Assembly (NCBI RefSeq): GCF_014640815.1
Contig: NZ_BMHM01000006.1
Coordinates: 1 to 64,000, forward strand
Source: Vreelandella lutescens
GTDB taxonomy: Bacteria > Pseudomonadota > Gammaproteobacteria > Pseudomonadales > Halomonadaceae
Direction of reading: 5' to 3'
DNA length: 64,000 nt
Shown: positions 43,558 to 52,888 of the stretch, one piece after another
How positions within the stretch are numbered: the first letter of the stretch is position 1
Layout of the letters: each line of letters begins with the position of its first letter
Program-made: the position numbers and the translations under genes
The notes under the pieces: model-generated
The model's database searches: none
Seen by the model: only the letters and a program-made list of their open reading frames with translations
Told to the model about the DNA's origin: nothing

Positions 43558-44309
43558 GCAAGGCCCTCGCGCTTCACACACACGAAGATCGCATTGCCTG
43601 AGACGTTATCCCAGGGCGTGATGGTCTGGTAATCATGCTCAAACACGTGCACCTCGAAGGTCGGCTCCAGCAGGGCGATAAGTTCGCTAAAGCTGACCGC
43701 CACCATGGGGTGCTCGTCGTTCCACACCTGCGTTGCGCCTGCCTCTGTTTTCTCAATGCTCAGCCGTAACGACTGGCGCGCGCCTTGCCCGCTGTAGTGC
43801 CACCCTGAGCGAAAGGTGAACGCGGCGTCTGCCTGTTTAGCCGTGTGCTTAACGAACAGATCGTTATTAATGCACTGCTTATCCACCCCGTTAAAGCAGA
43901 GCACGCCGCCCTCGTTTAAGGCGCGGTGGGCGCTGGCAATGCAGGCGCCTAGCTTCTCTAGTCCATCGCTGTAGTGGATGGAGTAAAGAAAGCAGGTGAT
44001 GAGATCCAGAGGTTCGTCGACCTCAAAGCTGCTCATATCCTGCAGTGAGAAGTGCGCCTCTGGGCAGCGTTGGGCAGCGATATCCAGCATCGGCTGGTTA
44101 ATATCCAACCCGCTGCTGGTGTAGCCAGCATCCAGAAAATGACGCACGTGAGGGCCGGTGCCGCAGGCTAAGTCCAGATGGCGTTTGCCTTCGTTACCAA
44201 AAATTTGGTGCAGACGATGAATGGCGTTGCTTTGGGCCTGGTAGTCGATGTCGACGCACATCAAATCGTAGTAGCCAGAAAGGTCGGTGTAGAGTGCGTT
44301 GACGGACAT
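43554..44309 (-). CDS. Class I SAM-dependent methyltransferase
   Basis: 251 residues. SAM-binding motif I is clear: HLDLACGTGPHVRHFLDAGY, followed by GLDINQPMLDIA (acidic loop after beta-2) and LITCFLYSIHYSD (motif IV-V region). The family methylates small molecules; the substrate cannot be told from the sequence. Convergent with DUF1456, divergent from the acetyltransferase. Confidence 0.85.
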   Translation of the reverse strand: MSVNALYTDLSGYYDLMCVDIDYQAQSNAIHRLHQIFGNEGKRHLDLACGTGPHVRHFLDAGYTSSGLDINQPMLDIAAQRCPEAHFSLQDMSSFEVDEPLDLITCFLYSIHYSDGLEKLGACIASAHRALNEGGVLCFNGVDKQCINNDLFVKHTAKQADAAFTFRSGWHYSGQGARQSLRLSIEKTEAGATQVWNDEHPMVAVSFSELIALLEPTFEVHVFEHDYQTITPWDNVSGNAIFVCVKREGLA

Positions 44310-44399
44310 AGTGGCCTAATGGTGAGGGCTGAAATAAATTGGGTGGCGCATAGTAAACGAGCGGTTGGGGTTTGAGAAGCGAGGGCAGGGGAGCCACGT

Positions 44400-44861
44400 A
44401 TGCAAATACGCGTTGAGACATTGGAAGAGCAGGACGTGATTACGCTTTTGGAAGAGCACATGGCCGATATGCACGCCACATCGCCACCTGAAAGTATTCA
44501 TGCGCTTGATGTGACGGCGCTCAAAGCGCCAGAGATTACGTTCTACTGTGCTCGGCGGGACGGCGTGCTGTTAGGTTGTGCGGCGTTAAAAGCGCTGGGC
44601 AACGGCCAAGCGGAGCTGAAATCCATGCGCACCACGAAAGCCTCACGCCAGCAGGGCGTCGCCGCTAAGCTATTGGCGCATTTGTTGGAGGAGGCGCGCT
44701 CGCGGGGCTATCACACGGTGAGCTTGGAGACCGGGTCAATGGCTTTTTTTGAGCCTGCACGGCGGCTATACGCCAAGTTTGGGTTTGAGTACTGCGGGCC
44801 GTTTGGTAGTTATCAACTAGATCCGAATAGCTGTTTTATGATGCGGCGGCTGACTGAGTGA
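44400..44861 (+). CDS. GNAT family N-acetyltransferase
   Basis: 153 residues. The acetyl-CoA pyrophosphate loop is in the stretch TTKASRQQGVAAKLLAHLLE (Q/RxxGxxA pattern), preceded by beta-4 GCAALKALGNGQAELKSM and followed by the C-terminal beta strand LETGSMAFFEPARRLYAKFG. Resembles PhnO/YjcF-like small acetyltransferases. Substrate unknown. Confidence 0.85.
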   Translation: MQIRVETLEEQDVITLLEEHMADMHATSPPESIHALDVTALKAPEITFYCARRDGVLLGCAALKALGNGQAELKSMRTTKASRQQGVAAKLLAHLLEEARSRGYHTVSLETGSMAFFEPARRLYAKFGFEYCGPFGSYQLDPNSCFMMRRLTE

Positions 44862-44980
44862 ATTTGCACTCTTTCACAGTACGGCGAGCGCTTTAGGGCT
44901 AATGTCATTAAAGAAAGTGTGCGAAGACCCGATAACTACTTAAGTCGCACGAATTTTTTTAATTACCACACGAGGCTGCT

Positions 44981-45391
44981 ATGCCAAAACCCCTTGCCCT
45001 ATTTCTCTCCGCTATGCTTCTGGCGTTGGCCTCCCACGCGCAGGCGTCAACCACTGAGGCAGCTGAAGCGGCTGCACTGGCGTGGTTGGCAGCGATTGAT
45101 CAAGGTGAGTATGAACAGGCGTGGGAGAAGTCGTCGCCGCTGCTGAAAACACCGCTTTCCCCCACCATGTTGCAGCGGGTGGTAACGCTGGCCCGCAATG
45201 ATTTAGGCAACGTCGAGTCGCGGCGGCGTATCCGTATGTCGCAGTACACCTCGATGCCGGGTGCTCCCCGTAACGACTACAAAGAGTTCACCTTTCAAAC
45301 TCAGTTCACGAATAACCAGCGCGTGGTTGAAGTAGTAACGCCACATCTGGAAGAGGGCACGTGGAGGGTGAGTGGGTATTACGTGCAGTAA
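44981..45391 (+). CDS. Secreted DUF4019-like protein
   Basis: 136 residues. Cleavable signal peptide (LALFLSAMLLALASHAQA). The mature part AAALAWLAAIDQGEYEQAWE and the final GTWRVSGYYVQ match DUF4019 proteins, small NTF2-like periplasmic folds of unknown function. Single-gene unit; convergent with the LysR gene. Confidence 0.8.
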   Translation: MPKPLALFLSAMLLALASHAQASTTEAAEAAALAWLAAIDQGEYEQAWEKSSPLLKTPLSPTMLQRVVTLARNDLGNVESRRRIRMSQYTSMPGAPRNDYKEFTFQTQFTNNQRVVEVVTPHLEEGTWRVSGYYVQ

Positions 45392-45400
45392 CCCGCGTCG

Positions 45401-46288
45401 CTATATGCGCAGTGCATTCAGCACCATGGAAAAGGCCGTAGTGGGCTGGCGTCTGCTGGGATAATAAAGATAGTAACCGGCGAAGGGCTCACACCACTCT
45501 CCGAGTACGCGTTCTAAACGGCCCTCTTGAAGATGAGGAGAAAATTCGTCTTCAGGTAAGAAGGCAATACCTAGCCCTTTTACGGCAGCATCCACGATGG
45601 CCGTTGATGTGTTTAGCACCAGCTGCCCCTCTACGCGCACGTTCAGCTCTTGCCCCTGGTGCTCGAATTCCCACACGTAAAGCCCTCCGCTAGAGGGAAA
45701 ACGCTGATTAATACAGTTATGGTGGATGAGGTCGTGGGGGCTTTGGGGGCGTGAGTTGCGTTTAAAATAGGCCGGCGAGGCTACCGCTGCCATACGAAGC
45801 TCAGTGCTGATCGGTACGGCAATCATATCTTTATCTATGGTGTCGCCTAGGCGCACTCCCGCGTCAAAGCGATCGGCTACTATGTCGCGAAACCCATAGT
45901 TCACGTCAAACTCCATGTGAATATCAGGGTACTGCCGCAACAGCGGTGTCAGTTTTGGAAGTAACACGTTTCTTAACACGTGATCTCCGCAAGTAATCCG
46001 TACTGTTCCCACGGGTTTATCACGAAACTCTGTGAGCAAGCTTAATTCAGCTTCGATGTCATCGAAATGCTGCCCCACGCTTGCCAGTAACCGTTCTCCC
46101 GCTTGCGTTGGCGTGACACTGCGCGTGGTACGGGCTAAAAGGCGAATATCGAGCTGATTTTCTAGGTTACGAATCGTTTGGCTAAGCGCGGATTGAGTGA
46201 CGCCGAGACGCGTGGCAGCGCGGGTGAAGCTGCCTTCTCGTGCAACCATCACAAATGCTTGTAAGTCATTGAAGTTGCGCTTTGCCAT
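45401..46288 (-). CDS. LysR-family transcriptional regulator
   Basis: 295 residues: N-terminal winged helix-turn-helix (FVMVAREGSFTRAATRLGVT then QSALSQTIRNLE) and a periplasmic-binding-like effector domain. Divergent from the MFS-cyclophilin-like-hydrolase operon at 46432-49392, with an operator-like palindrome in the shared 143-bp promoter region. By the usual LysR arrangement it probably controls that operon and itself; the ligand is unknown. Confidence 0.92.
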   Translation of the reverse strand: MAKRNFNDLQAFVMVAREGSFTRAATRLGVTQSALSQTIRNLENQLDIRLLARTTRSVTPTQAGERLLASVGQHFDDIEAELSLLTEFRDKPVGTVRITCGDHVLRNVLLPKLTPLLRQYPDIHMEFDVNYGFRDIVADRFDAGVRLGDTIDKDMIAVPISTELRMAAVASPAYFKRNSRPQSPHDLIHHNCINQRFPSSGGLYVWEFEHQGQELNVRVEGQLVLNTSTAIVDAAVKGLGIAFLPEDEFSPHLQEGRLERVLGEWCEPFAGYYLYYPSRRQPTTAFSMVLNALRI

Positions 46289-46304
46289 TTTTATGCCCCG
46301 CTTA

Positions 46305-46346
46305 TTGATTAGCTGTTCTTATATCTTCAATAAGAATTGATTAGCT
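46305..46346. promoter_or_regulatory. LysR-type operator in the divergent promoter
   Basis: TTCTTAT (46316-46322), 7-base spacer, ATAAGAA (46330-46336): a perfect dyad of T-N11-A form. It is bracketed by two identical direct repeats TTGATTAGCT at 46305-46314 and 46337-46346. Confidence 0.7.
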
Positions 46347-46431
46347 AGTCAACCCCTTATCGTCCTGTGAAAATCCAAACCTTAGCCAATGAAGTGGCTT
46401 TGTAGGCGTTTATGCGCAAAACCACACGCTG

Positions 46432-47685
46432 ATGGAGGCGGATGTGCAACAGGACCTATTAGCCAGTGACGCCGAACGCTTGGCAACCACCATCAGCAGG
46501 GTGAACGAGGGCAGCAGCCCTGCTTATTGGAGCGGTGTATTCGCGATGACGCTGTGTGTGTTTTCGCTTATCGCTTCAGAATTCATGCCTGTTAGCTTGC
46601 TCACACCTATTGCTGACAACTTGCGCATCACTGAGGGATTAGCGGGGCAGGGTATTGCTATCTCAGGGGCGTTTGCTGTTTTCACCAGCCTATTTATTTC
46701 CGTGTTAGCGGGAAGCTTGAATCGCAAAACGTTGTTATTAGGTTTAACCGCCACGATGGGTGTATCGGGCGCCATGGTGGCGATGGCCCCTAACTACTTC
46801 ACTTACATGGTGGGTCGCGCGCTGATTGGTGTGGTGGTGGGTGGCTTTTGGTCTATGTCCGCTGCCATTGCCATGCGATTAGTCCCTTTACACCGGGTAC
46901 CCCGCGCCTTAGCCATTTTTAATGGCGGTAATGCGTTAGCGATGGTGGTCGCTGCGCCACTGGGGGCGTATTTAGGGGCATTGGTGGGTTGGCGCGGTGC
47001 TTTCTTCTGTTTGGTTCCTATCGCCGTTATTACCTTTATTTGGCAATGGATAAGCTTGCCTTCTATGCCTGTGGAAAAGCGTTCTGGTGGGATGGGCAGC
47101 GCATTAAACGTCTTTAAGTTACTAAAAAAGCGTGCCGTGCTGATGGGCATGCTTGCTGTCGGCTGCTTTTTTATGGGGCAGTTTACGCTGTTTACTTATG
47201 TTCGGCCGTTTTTAGAAGTTGTTGCACAGGTGGGCATTTCGGCACTTCCTTTTGCTCTTTTGGTGATTGGGATAGCTGGCGTTGTTGGTACTGTTTTTAT
47301 TAACGCCGTTCTTAAAAGAGGCTTTTATCAAACGCTGATGGGTATACCTGTGGTGATGTCGGTAATTGCGATATGCCTCATCCTCTTTGGAGAACAAGCA
47401 GCCGTTGCCATGGCTTTACTGGGCGCTTGGGGATTAGTGGCTACCGCCGCCCCCGTTGGCTGGTGGGCATGGGTACCTAAAACATTCCCAGAAAATGCGG
47501 AAGCGGGTGGTGGCTTAATGGTGGCTGTCATTCAGCTGTCGATTGCGCTTGGCTCCACGGTGGGTGGCTTGCTGTTAGATGCTCGTGGTTTTCAAAGTGT
47601 CTTCTTGGGAAGTGCGGCACTGTTATTAATATCCGCGTTATTCACGTGGCGTACAGCTCGTGAAACGGCTGCGGACGTTCATTAG
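46432..47685 (+). CDS. MFS efflux transporter, DHA1 family
   Basis: 417 residues, twelve predicted membrane helices. Sugar-efflux/arabinose-type DHA1 features: SEFMPVSLLTPIADNLRITE in the first helices and RALIGVVVGGFWSMSAAIAM (motif C-like region). The ATG at 46432 has GATGGAGG-like context; a GTG four codons downstream is the alternative. First gene of the operon opposite the LysR gene. Exports an unknown compound by proton antiport. Confidence 0.9.
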   Translation: MEADVQQDLLASDAERLATTISRVNEGSSPAYWSGVFAMTLCVFSLIASEFMPVSLLTPIADNLRITEGLAGQGIAISGAFAVFTSLFISVLAGSLNRKTLLLGLTATMGVSGAMVAMAPNYFTYMVGRALIGVVVGGFWSMSAAIAMRLVPLHRVPRALAIFNGGNALAMVVAAPLGAYLGALVGWRGAFFCLVPIAVITFIWQWISLPSMPVEKRSGGMGSALNVFKLLKKRAVLMGMLAVGCFFMGQFTLFTYVRPFLEVVAQVGISALPFALLVIGIAGVVGTVFINAVLKRGFYQTLMGIPVVMSVIAICLILFGEQAAVAMALLGAWGLVATAAPVGWWAWVPKTFPENAEAGGGLMVAVIQLSIALGSTVGGLLLDARGFQSVFLGSAALLLISALFTWRTARETAADVH

Positions 47686-47710
47686 CCCGTTGGATAAGCA
47701 AGAGGTCGTT

Positions 47711-48235
47711 ATGAGCGTATTTAAACGATGTGGATGGCTGCTTGTGCTGATGTGTTTCATCAGTGCGAGCCATGCGGAAGAATTTTCTTCTGAAAGTGTC
47801 GCTGAAAGGAACTCTGAGCGCGCTAGGGCCCACTCGGTAGATTTATCTCTAAATACATCGCTACGTATAAAGGAGCCCTATATGCGAATGAACATTAATG
47901 GCCGTCACTTTGATATCCAGCTAAACGATACCCCCACTAACCGCGCTTTGATGGAACAGCTGCCGTTAACGCTGGATATGTCTGATTTACACCGTAATGA
48001 AAAATATGCCCAGTTGCCAAAGCCTCTGCCAACGGATTCAGTTCGCCCGGGCGTGATTAATAACGGCGATGTAATGCTGTATGGCACCGATACGCTGGTC
48101 GTTTTCTATTCAACATTTAACTCCTCCTATTCTTATACCCCTCTGGGAAAAATCGTGGATACCTCGGGCCTTACTGACGCTCTAGGAGAGGGGCGTGTGT
48201 CGATCACTTTTTCCATGCAACAGCCGCATCACTGA
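47711..48235 (+). CDS. Exported cyclophilin-like fold protein
   Basis: 174 residues from the ATG at 47711. Signal peptide LLVLMCFISASHA. The domain from about residue 57, RMNINGRHFDIQLNDTPTNR, through GVINNGDVMLYGTDTLVVFY to LGKIVDTSGLTDALG is the cyclophilin-like beta barrel (PF18050 type). These proteins lack peptidyl-prolyl isomerase residues and often lie beside MFS and hydrolase genes. Periplasmic; role unknown. Confidence 0.82.
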   Translation: MSVFKRCGWLLVLMCFISASHAEEFSSESVAERNSERARAHSVDLSLNTSLRIKEPYMRMNINGRHFDIQLNDTPTNRALMEQLPLTLDMSDLHRNEKYAQLPKPLPTDSVRPGVINNGDVMLYGTDTLVVFYSTFNSSYSYTPLGKIVDTSGLTDALGEGRVSITFSMQQPHH

Positions 48236-48291
48236 CGTAGCTGCCACTCACGCTAAGGTAGCTCCAAGTACTTCACTAAGAGGTTGTCACT

Positions 48292-49392
48292 ATGAATGAG
48301 CATGAACCTGCAAGCACCGCACGGATTGAAATCGACCGTCGTCAGTTCCTTCAGTATCTGGGGGCTGGTGTGGCTCCACTGGGTATGGCGTCCAGTCTTT
48401 ATTCACCCTTTGTAGGAGCGCAAGATATGTCTAATGGGGCCAACAATTTCTACACCAGCGATCTGGTAACGATGCAGAAAGTGGCGTTTCCTAGCCTTTA
48501 CCGTCTCAATGTGGCGGGTAATTTATTCTTGCCTATCCATGCTGATGCGTCTTCCAGGCTGCCTGCCATCGTGGTGGGGCACCCAATGGGCGCAGTAAAA
48601 GAGCAAAGTGCTAACTTATACGCGACCAAAATGGCTGAGCAGGGCTTTGCAACACTCGCCATCGACCTTCCGTTTTGGGGGGAAAGTGAAGGGCAGGCAC
48701 GCCAAATTGTGTCGCCGGATGTATACGCAGAAGCATTTAGCGCTGCCGTTGATTATCTCGGCACACACGCTGCTGTTGATCGTGAGCGAATTGGAGCGAT
48801 TGGGGTGTGTGGCAGCGGTAGTTTCGTGATTAGCGCAGCGAAGATTGACCCTCGTATGAAAGCCATTGCCACCGTGAGTATGTATGACATGGGGGCTGCT
48901 AACCGGCATGCTTTGAATCAGTCACAAAGCCTCGCGCAGCGCAAAGAGCTGATTGCAGCGGCAGCGCAACAGCGTTGGGCTGAATTTGAAGGCAGTGCAA
49001 CTGAGTATACTAGCGGAACCGTGCATGAACTCACTGCCGATACCCATCCCATTCAGCGTGAGTTTTATGATTTTTACCGCACTCCTCGCGGTGAGTACAC
49101 TCCTGCCAGTAGTACCCCGCAGCTGACCACACACCCCACGCTGACCAGTAACGTTAAATTTATGAACTTCTATCCTTTTAACGATATTGAGACTATCTCA
49201 CCCCGTCCCATGCTGTTCATTAGTGGTGATCAGGCACATTCACGAGAATTTAGTGAAGATGCTTATCAACGTGCCATGGCGCCGAAAGAGTTAGTATGGG
49301 TTGAAGGTGCGGGTCATGTTGACCTGTACGATAGGGTCGACTTGATTCCCTTTGATAAACTCACCTCCTTCTTTACGGAACACCTGTCGTAA
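48292..49392 (+). CDS. Exported alpha/beta hydrolase, dienelactone-hydrolase-like
   Basis: 366 residues. N-terminus IDRRQFLQYLGAGVAPLGMA looks like a twin-arginine (Tat) signal, giving a periplasmic enzyme. The nucleophile elbow reads IGVCGSGS with Cys173 in the nucleophile place, as in dienelactone hydrolases; Asp and His are later (FISGDQAHSREF, VEGAGHVDLYD). Third gene of the LysR-controlled operon and closed by a terminator. Substrate unknown. Confidence 0.85.
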   Translation: MNEHEPASTARIEIDRRQFLQYLGAGVAPLGMASSLYSPFVGAQDMSNGANNFYTSDLVTMQKVAFPSLYRLNVAGNLFLPIHADASSRLPAIVVGHPMGAVKEQSANLYATKMAEQGFATLAIDLPFWGESEGQARQIVSPDVYAEAFSAAVDYLGTHAAVDRERIGAIGVCGSGSFVISAAKIDPRMKAIATVSMYDMGAANRHALNQSQSLAQRKELIAAAAQQRWAEFEGSATEYTSGTVHELTADTHPIQREFYDFYRTPRGEYTPASSTPQLTTHPTLTSNVKFMNFYPFNDIETISPRPMLFISGDQAHSREFSEDAYQRAMAPKELVWVEGAGHVDLYDRVDLIPFDKLTSFFTEHLS

Positions 49393-49427
49393 AACTTTAT
49401 TTTCATGGTGCAGTGACGCCAATCACT

Positions 49428-49470
49428 AAGCGCTTATCCTGGGATGATGCCAGGAGGGCGCTTTCTTTTT
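49428..49470 (+). terminator. Rho-independent terminator after the hydrolase operon
   Basis: AAGCGC...GCGCTT outer stem with an inner CCTGG/CCAGG stem, followed by TTTCTTTTT. It ends 13 nt before the next gene's ATG. Confidence 0.8.
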
Positions 49471-49483
49471 GCTCAGGAACGAC

Positions 49484-50599
49484 ATGACAATTAAACGATT
49501 ATTGCTGATGGTATTAGCGGTGGGCGTGTTACTGGTAGCGAGTGGCGCAGCGTATTTGCAGCATCCGGTCTTTGGTCAACAACCCGAGGGGGAGCGATTT
49601 GCCACCATTCAGGCGTCGCCGAACTATCGTGATCGCGAATTCCATAACCTCATCGAAACGCCCATGTTGACCACCGACCAGTCACGCTTTTCCATGATGT
49701 TGGAAAATATTCTGAACGGTTCAGAAAGCACTCATCCCGGTGCAGCTCTGCCTACTGAGAAAGTTGATTTACACGCGTTGGATAGCAGAGAAGACCAAGT
49801 GATTTGGCTGGGGCACTCTTCGTATTTTGTGCAGCTGGCAGGCCAACGTATCCTGATTGACCCCGTATTTAGCGCCAATGCCTCACTTGTACCAAGGACT
49901 AACGTAGCGTTTGAAGGCACTCATCTCTACACCGCTGAGGAGTTGCCGCCCATCGATATATTACTGATTACCCATGACCATTATGATCATCTTGATTACC
50001 CCAGCATGCTGGCGCTCGAACCCAACGTTCAGCAAGTGATCACTGGATTGGGCATCGGGGCACACCTTGAGCGGTGGGGGTATGACATGAGCCGGGTGAT
50101 CGAAGCGGATTGGTACGAGCGTATCGAGATACTGCCGGAGTTAGATATCGTAGTGACTCCTGCGCGCCACTATTCAGGACGGACGTTCAAACGCAATCAA
50201 ACATTGTGGGTAGGCTTTGCGCTGTTATCGTCAGAGACTCGGCTATTTTTCAGTGGCGATACGGGCTATGGCCCGCACTTTTCAGAATTGGGGCAGGCTT
50301 ACGGCCCGTTTGACTGGGTGACACTGGATGCTGGGCAGTATGACCTGCGGTGGGCAAATATCCATATGAACCCCGAACAGGCGGTACAGGCCGCTAATGA
50401 CTTGCAAGCTCGGGCGATGACGCCTAAACACGTTGGGCGATTTTCTCTCTCTCCACATGCTTGGGATGACCCCTTTGTGCGCCTTGCGGATGCCAGCCAA
50501 GGGCAGGAGTATGCACTTTGGACACCTACCATTGGCCAGCCTATGTACCTTGATCAGCGCGAACAGTCATTTTCTCGTTGGTGGGAAGAAGTACGCTAA
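49484..50599 (+). CDS. Metallo-beta-lactamase-fold hydrolase, NAPE-PLD/UlaG-like
   Basis: 371 residues from the ATG at 49484 (AGGAAC upstream). An N-terminal hydrophobic helix (about 5-24) anchors or exports it. Zinc motif THDHYDHLD with His164, His166, Asp168, His169; further ligands in PARHYSGR and FSGDTGYG. The ending FSLSPHAWDDPFVRL is typical of the NAPE-PLD-like branch, which acts on phosphodiester or lactone bonds. Substrate unknown. Confidence 0.88.
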   Translation: MTIKRLLLMVLAVGVLLVASGAAYLQHPVFGQQPEGERFATIQASPNYRDREFHNLIETPMLTTDQSRFSMMLENILNGSESTHPGAALPTEKVDLHALDSREDQVIWLGHSSYFVQLAGQRILIDPVFSANASLVPRTNVAFEGTHLYTAEELPPIDILLITHDHYDHLDYPSMLALEPNVQQVITGLGIGAHLERWGYDMSRVIEADWYERIEILPELDIVVTPARHYSGRTFKRNQTLWVGFALLSSETRLFFSGDTGYGPHFSELGQAYGPFDWVTLDAGQYDLRWANIHMNPEQAVQAANDLQARAMTPKHVGRFSLSPHAWDDPFVRLADASQGQEYALWTPTIGQPMYLDQREQSFSRWWEEVR

Positions 50600-50658
50600 C
50601 ACCCCATAGTGCCTTGTTTTGGGGAGGTGATTTGCGGTGCCGCGGTATTAAACAACAA

Positions 50659-51261
50659 TTAAACAACTAGCCCCGCCAGCGCCTGCATCCCCAGCACTAA
50701 CAGCAGCACCACGCTACCTAGTGCCAGGCTGGTTTTTAGCGCATGACGTTTCCACATGCTTTCCACTCGGTGACCAAAGCGGTGAACCAGCCAAGCAAGG
50801 CCAAAGTAGCGCAGCCCACGGGCAATCAATGCGGCCAATACGAAGAGCACAATAGGGTAGCCGGAAAGCCCCGCGGTAATCATCGCCACCTGAAACGGAA
50901 TCGGCAAAATACCAATCGCTAAAATGGCGGCGAAGCCGTATTGGTCAAAGAAGCCTTGGAAAGCTTGGTAGCTCTGTTCCATCCCCATAAATTCGATAAA
51001 CCAAGTACCCACAGATTGGTACAGCACCATGCCCACGCCATAGCCAACGATGGATGCCACTAAGCAGCCCAGCGTGGTGGCGGTGGCAATCGCCCAGATC
51101 CGCTGCCGGTTCACCGCCATGAGCGGAATCAATACCAGCTCAATGGGAATCGGGAGAATAATGGTTTCAAGAAAAGAGAGGATGGCGAGCAGCCACAGCA
51201 TGTTTTTTGAGCCGTTTATACGCTCAAACCACTGTTTGGTTCGCTTTGATGTAAAGGCCAT
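50659..51261 (-). CDS. DedA/VTT-domain membrane protein, YqaA-like
   Basis: 200 residues, about five hydrophobic segments. FLETIILPIPIELVLIPLMA and the later GILPIPFQVAMITAGLSGY (F/Y..RFxPxxR-like region of the family reduced) mark the VTT/SNARE-associated fold. DedA-family proteins act in lipid flipping and proton-motive-force homeostasis; YqaA itself is unassigned. 12 nt after the DUF1206 gene, so probably cotranscribed. Confidence 0.85.
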   Translation of the reverse strand: MAFTSKRTKQWFERINGSKNMLWLLAILSFLETIILPIPIELVLIPLMAVNRQRIWAIATATTLGCLVASIVGYGVGMVLYQSVGTWFIEFMGMEQSYQAFQGFFDQYGFAAILAIGILPIPFQVAMITAGLSGYPIVLFVLAALIARGLRYFGLAWLVHRFGHRVESMWKRHALKTSLALGSVVLLLVLGMQALAGLVV

Positions 51262-51273
51262 GAGTCGAGACCG

Positions 51274-52083
51274 CTATACGGAAGGGTTAATGCGCCGGTA
51301 GGCAGCAGTGAGAAGGCTATAAATACCAAACGCGAATAACCCGATGGCCACAAACGCCAGCAGCCACTGTCCGAACGCTTGGTTTCTCAAGGCGTTCAAA
51401 GCTTCTGCTGTGCCGCCTGCTTGGCTAGGGTTGTACTGGTACGCGGCTATGATAAAGAAGCTGCCCACAATCGCAAAGACTAAGCCACGCACTGCCAGGC
51501 CAAAGCGACATACGGGGTAAGCCCAGCGCTGCACCTTGGGAGGCATGGAGAAGTGGCGGTCAAATTTTGCTTTCCAGCCTTTAATGGCATGAGCGATACC
51601 TGCACCTATCAGCACAGCCCCTACCGCCGCGACCAGCCAGCGCCCTAACGGTTGTTGCATTAACCAACTCGCCGCATCTTGAGAGCCGTTGCCAGAACCA
51701 CTTGAACTGCCTAAATGCACAACCAAATTAGCTGCAAAAAAGGCCAGGAGCGTGTGAGTCACGGCGCTGACCAGTAGGCCCCCACGAATCGCTAATCCTT
51801 TTATGCCGCTGCCGTGGTGGTCGGTGTCTTGAAGCGCTTGTAGGGTACGCCACATGGCATAGCCCACTAACCCAAGGGCAATAATGCTCAGCAGACTTTT
51901 GCCGAAAGGGGCGGTTAATACGCTTTCAAGCGCCCCGCGGCTGCCTTCGGTTTGGCCGCCTTGGCCAAAAGCCGCCAGCGCCGCTAGGCCGCCTACCAGT
52001 AAATACACCACGCCTCGCGAGGCGTAGCCTAAGCGTGCGAATAGTTTCACCGCGTCCCGGTGTTTTGGGGTATGACTGGCCAT
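51274..52083 (-). CDS. DUF1206 membrane protein
   Basis: 269 residues from the ATG at 52083, chosen for the perfect AGGAGG 6 nt before it. Three repeats of a two-helix unit: FARLGYASRGVVYLLVGGLA, AIRGGLLVSAVTHTLLAFFA and VCRFGLAVRGLVFAIVGSFF, as expected for three DUF1206 copies. Six membrane helices. Function unknown. Confidence 0.9.
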   Translation of the reverse strand: MASHTPKHRDAVKLFARLGYASRGVVYLLVGGLAALAAFGQGGQTEGSRGALESVLTAPFGKSLLSIIALGLVGYAMWRTLQALQDTDHHGSGIKGLAIRGGLLVSAVTHTLLAFFAANLVVHLGSSSGSGNGSQDAASWLMQQPLGRWLVAAVGAVLIGAGIAHAIKGWKAKFDRHFSMPPKVQRWAYPVCRFGLAVRGLVFAIVGSFFIIAAYQYNPSQAGGTAEALNALRNQAFGQWLLAFVAIGLFAFGIYSLLTAAYRRINPSV

Positions 52084-52286
52084 GGTGTCCTCCTGACATA
52101 AATGGCAGTGCCGATCCTTTCGGCGGCCCATACTGTGCGTGTGACGGGGTATTGTCCAGCGTAGACTATGTAGCGTGCTTGGTTGTGAGCGGGCGCTGTT
52201 TTGGTATAGAACGCCGTTTAATAGTGCCATTTTGGTGCTGGTTGGCTGTTAATTATGCTTCTTTCACATTTTATGGATCTTCTTAG

Positions 52287-52745
52287 ATGAGTGATCACCA
52301 TATCGTTTTCATTCCAGCAGACCCCCACTACCTGCCCACTGAGCAGCAGGTATCCAGTGCGAAAGCGGCGTTATGGCAGTGGATGCCGGAGGCAGAGGCG
52401 ATTGAGGCGGCGGTAACTGAGTACGTGCAGTTTCATGACTGCGGCAGTAATTTTGAGTACGTGCGCTGCCACGTGTGTGGGCAGGAGCTGACGATTCCTC
52501 AATGGCATCATCTGATGGAGCAGGATTACGACCTGGAACGCGGGTTCGGGCTAACGCCACAAACGCTGCCGTGCTGTGGAAATGTCGCCAGCGTGAACCA
52601 GCTCGACTACTCCTTTATGCAAGGCTTCTCGCGTTTTTCGCTCACGGCGATTAACCCAAGAACGGGAGCGGTGAGCGCCCAGCAAACGGAGCTGTTACAG
52701 CGGGAGTTGGGTCATCCCCTGTTGGTGATTTATTGCCATGTGTAG
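52287..52745 (+). CDS. Conserved hypothetical protein with two cysteine pairs
   Basis: 152 residues, soluble. CHVCG (about residue 59-63) and PCCG (about 91-94) could bind one zinc. Starts MSDHHIVFIPADPHYLPTEQ; the aromatic-rich tail LDYSFMQGFSRFSLTAINPR follows the second pair. RBS not obvious. I do not recognise a named family; similar proteins are annotated as hypothetical. Confidence 0.7.
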   Translation: MSDHHIVFIPADPHYLPTEQQVSSAKAALWQWMPEAEAIEAAVTEYVQFHDCGSNFEYVRCHVCGQELTIPQWHHLMEQDYDLERGFGLTPQTLPCCGNVASVNQLDYSFMQGFSRFSLTAINPRTGAVSAQQTELLQRELGHPLLVIYCHV

Positions 52746-52888
52746 GGTGTGAGAACAGTGCGCAAGAAGGCACGAAAGAAGGAGCGAAAGAACAGTGCGC
52801 AAGATTCGGGTGGGGTTTGGCGCTTTAGCTGGGTAAGCTTGAATGAGCATGCACGCGATCCCGTCACTTTCCCTGTGAGATAGAAGCA

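Noticed and set aside
50600..50658. CCCCA...TGGGG pairing as a terminator between the MBL hydrolase and YqaA genes
   Set aside because: The stem is 5 bp with a loop of more than 10 bases and no T-run; too weak to call.
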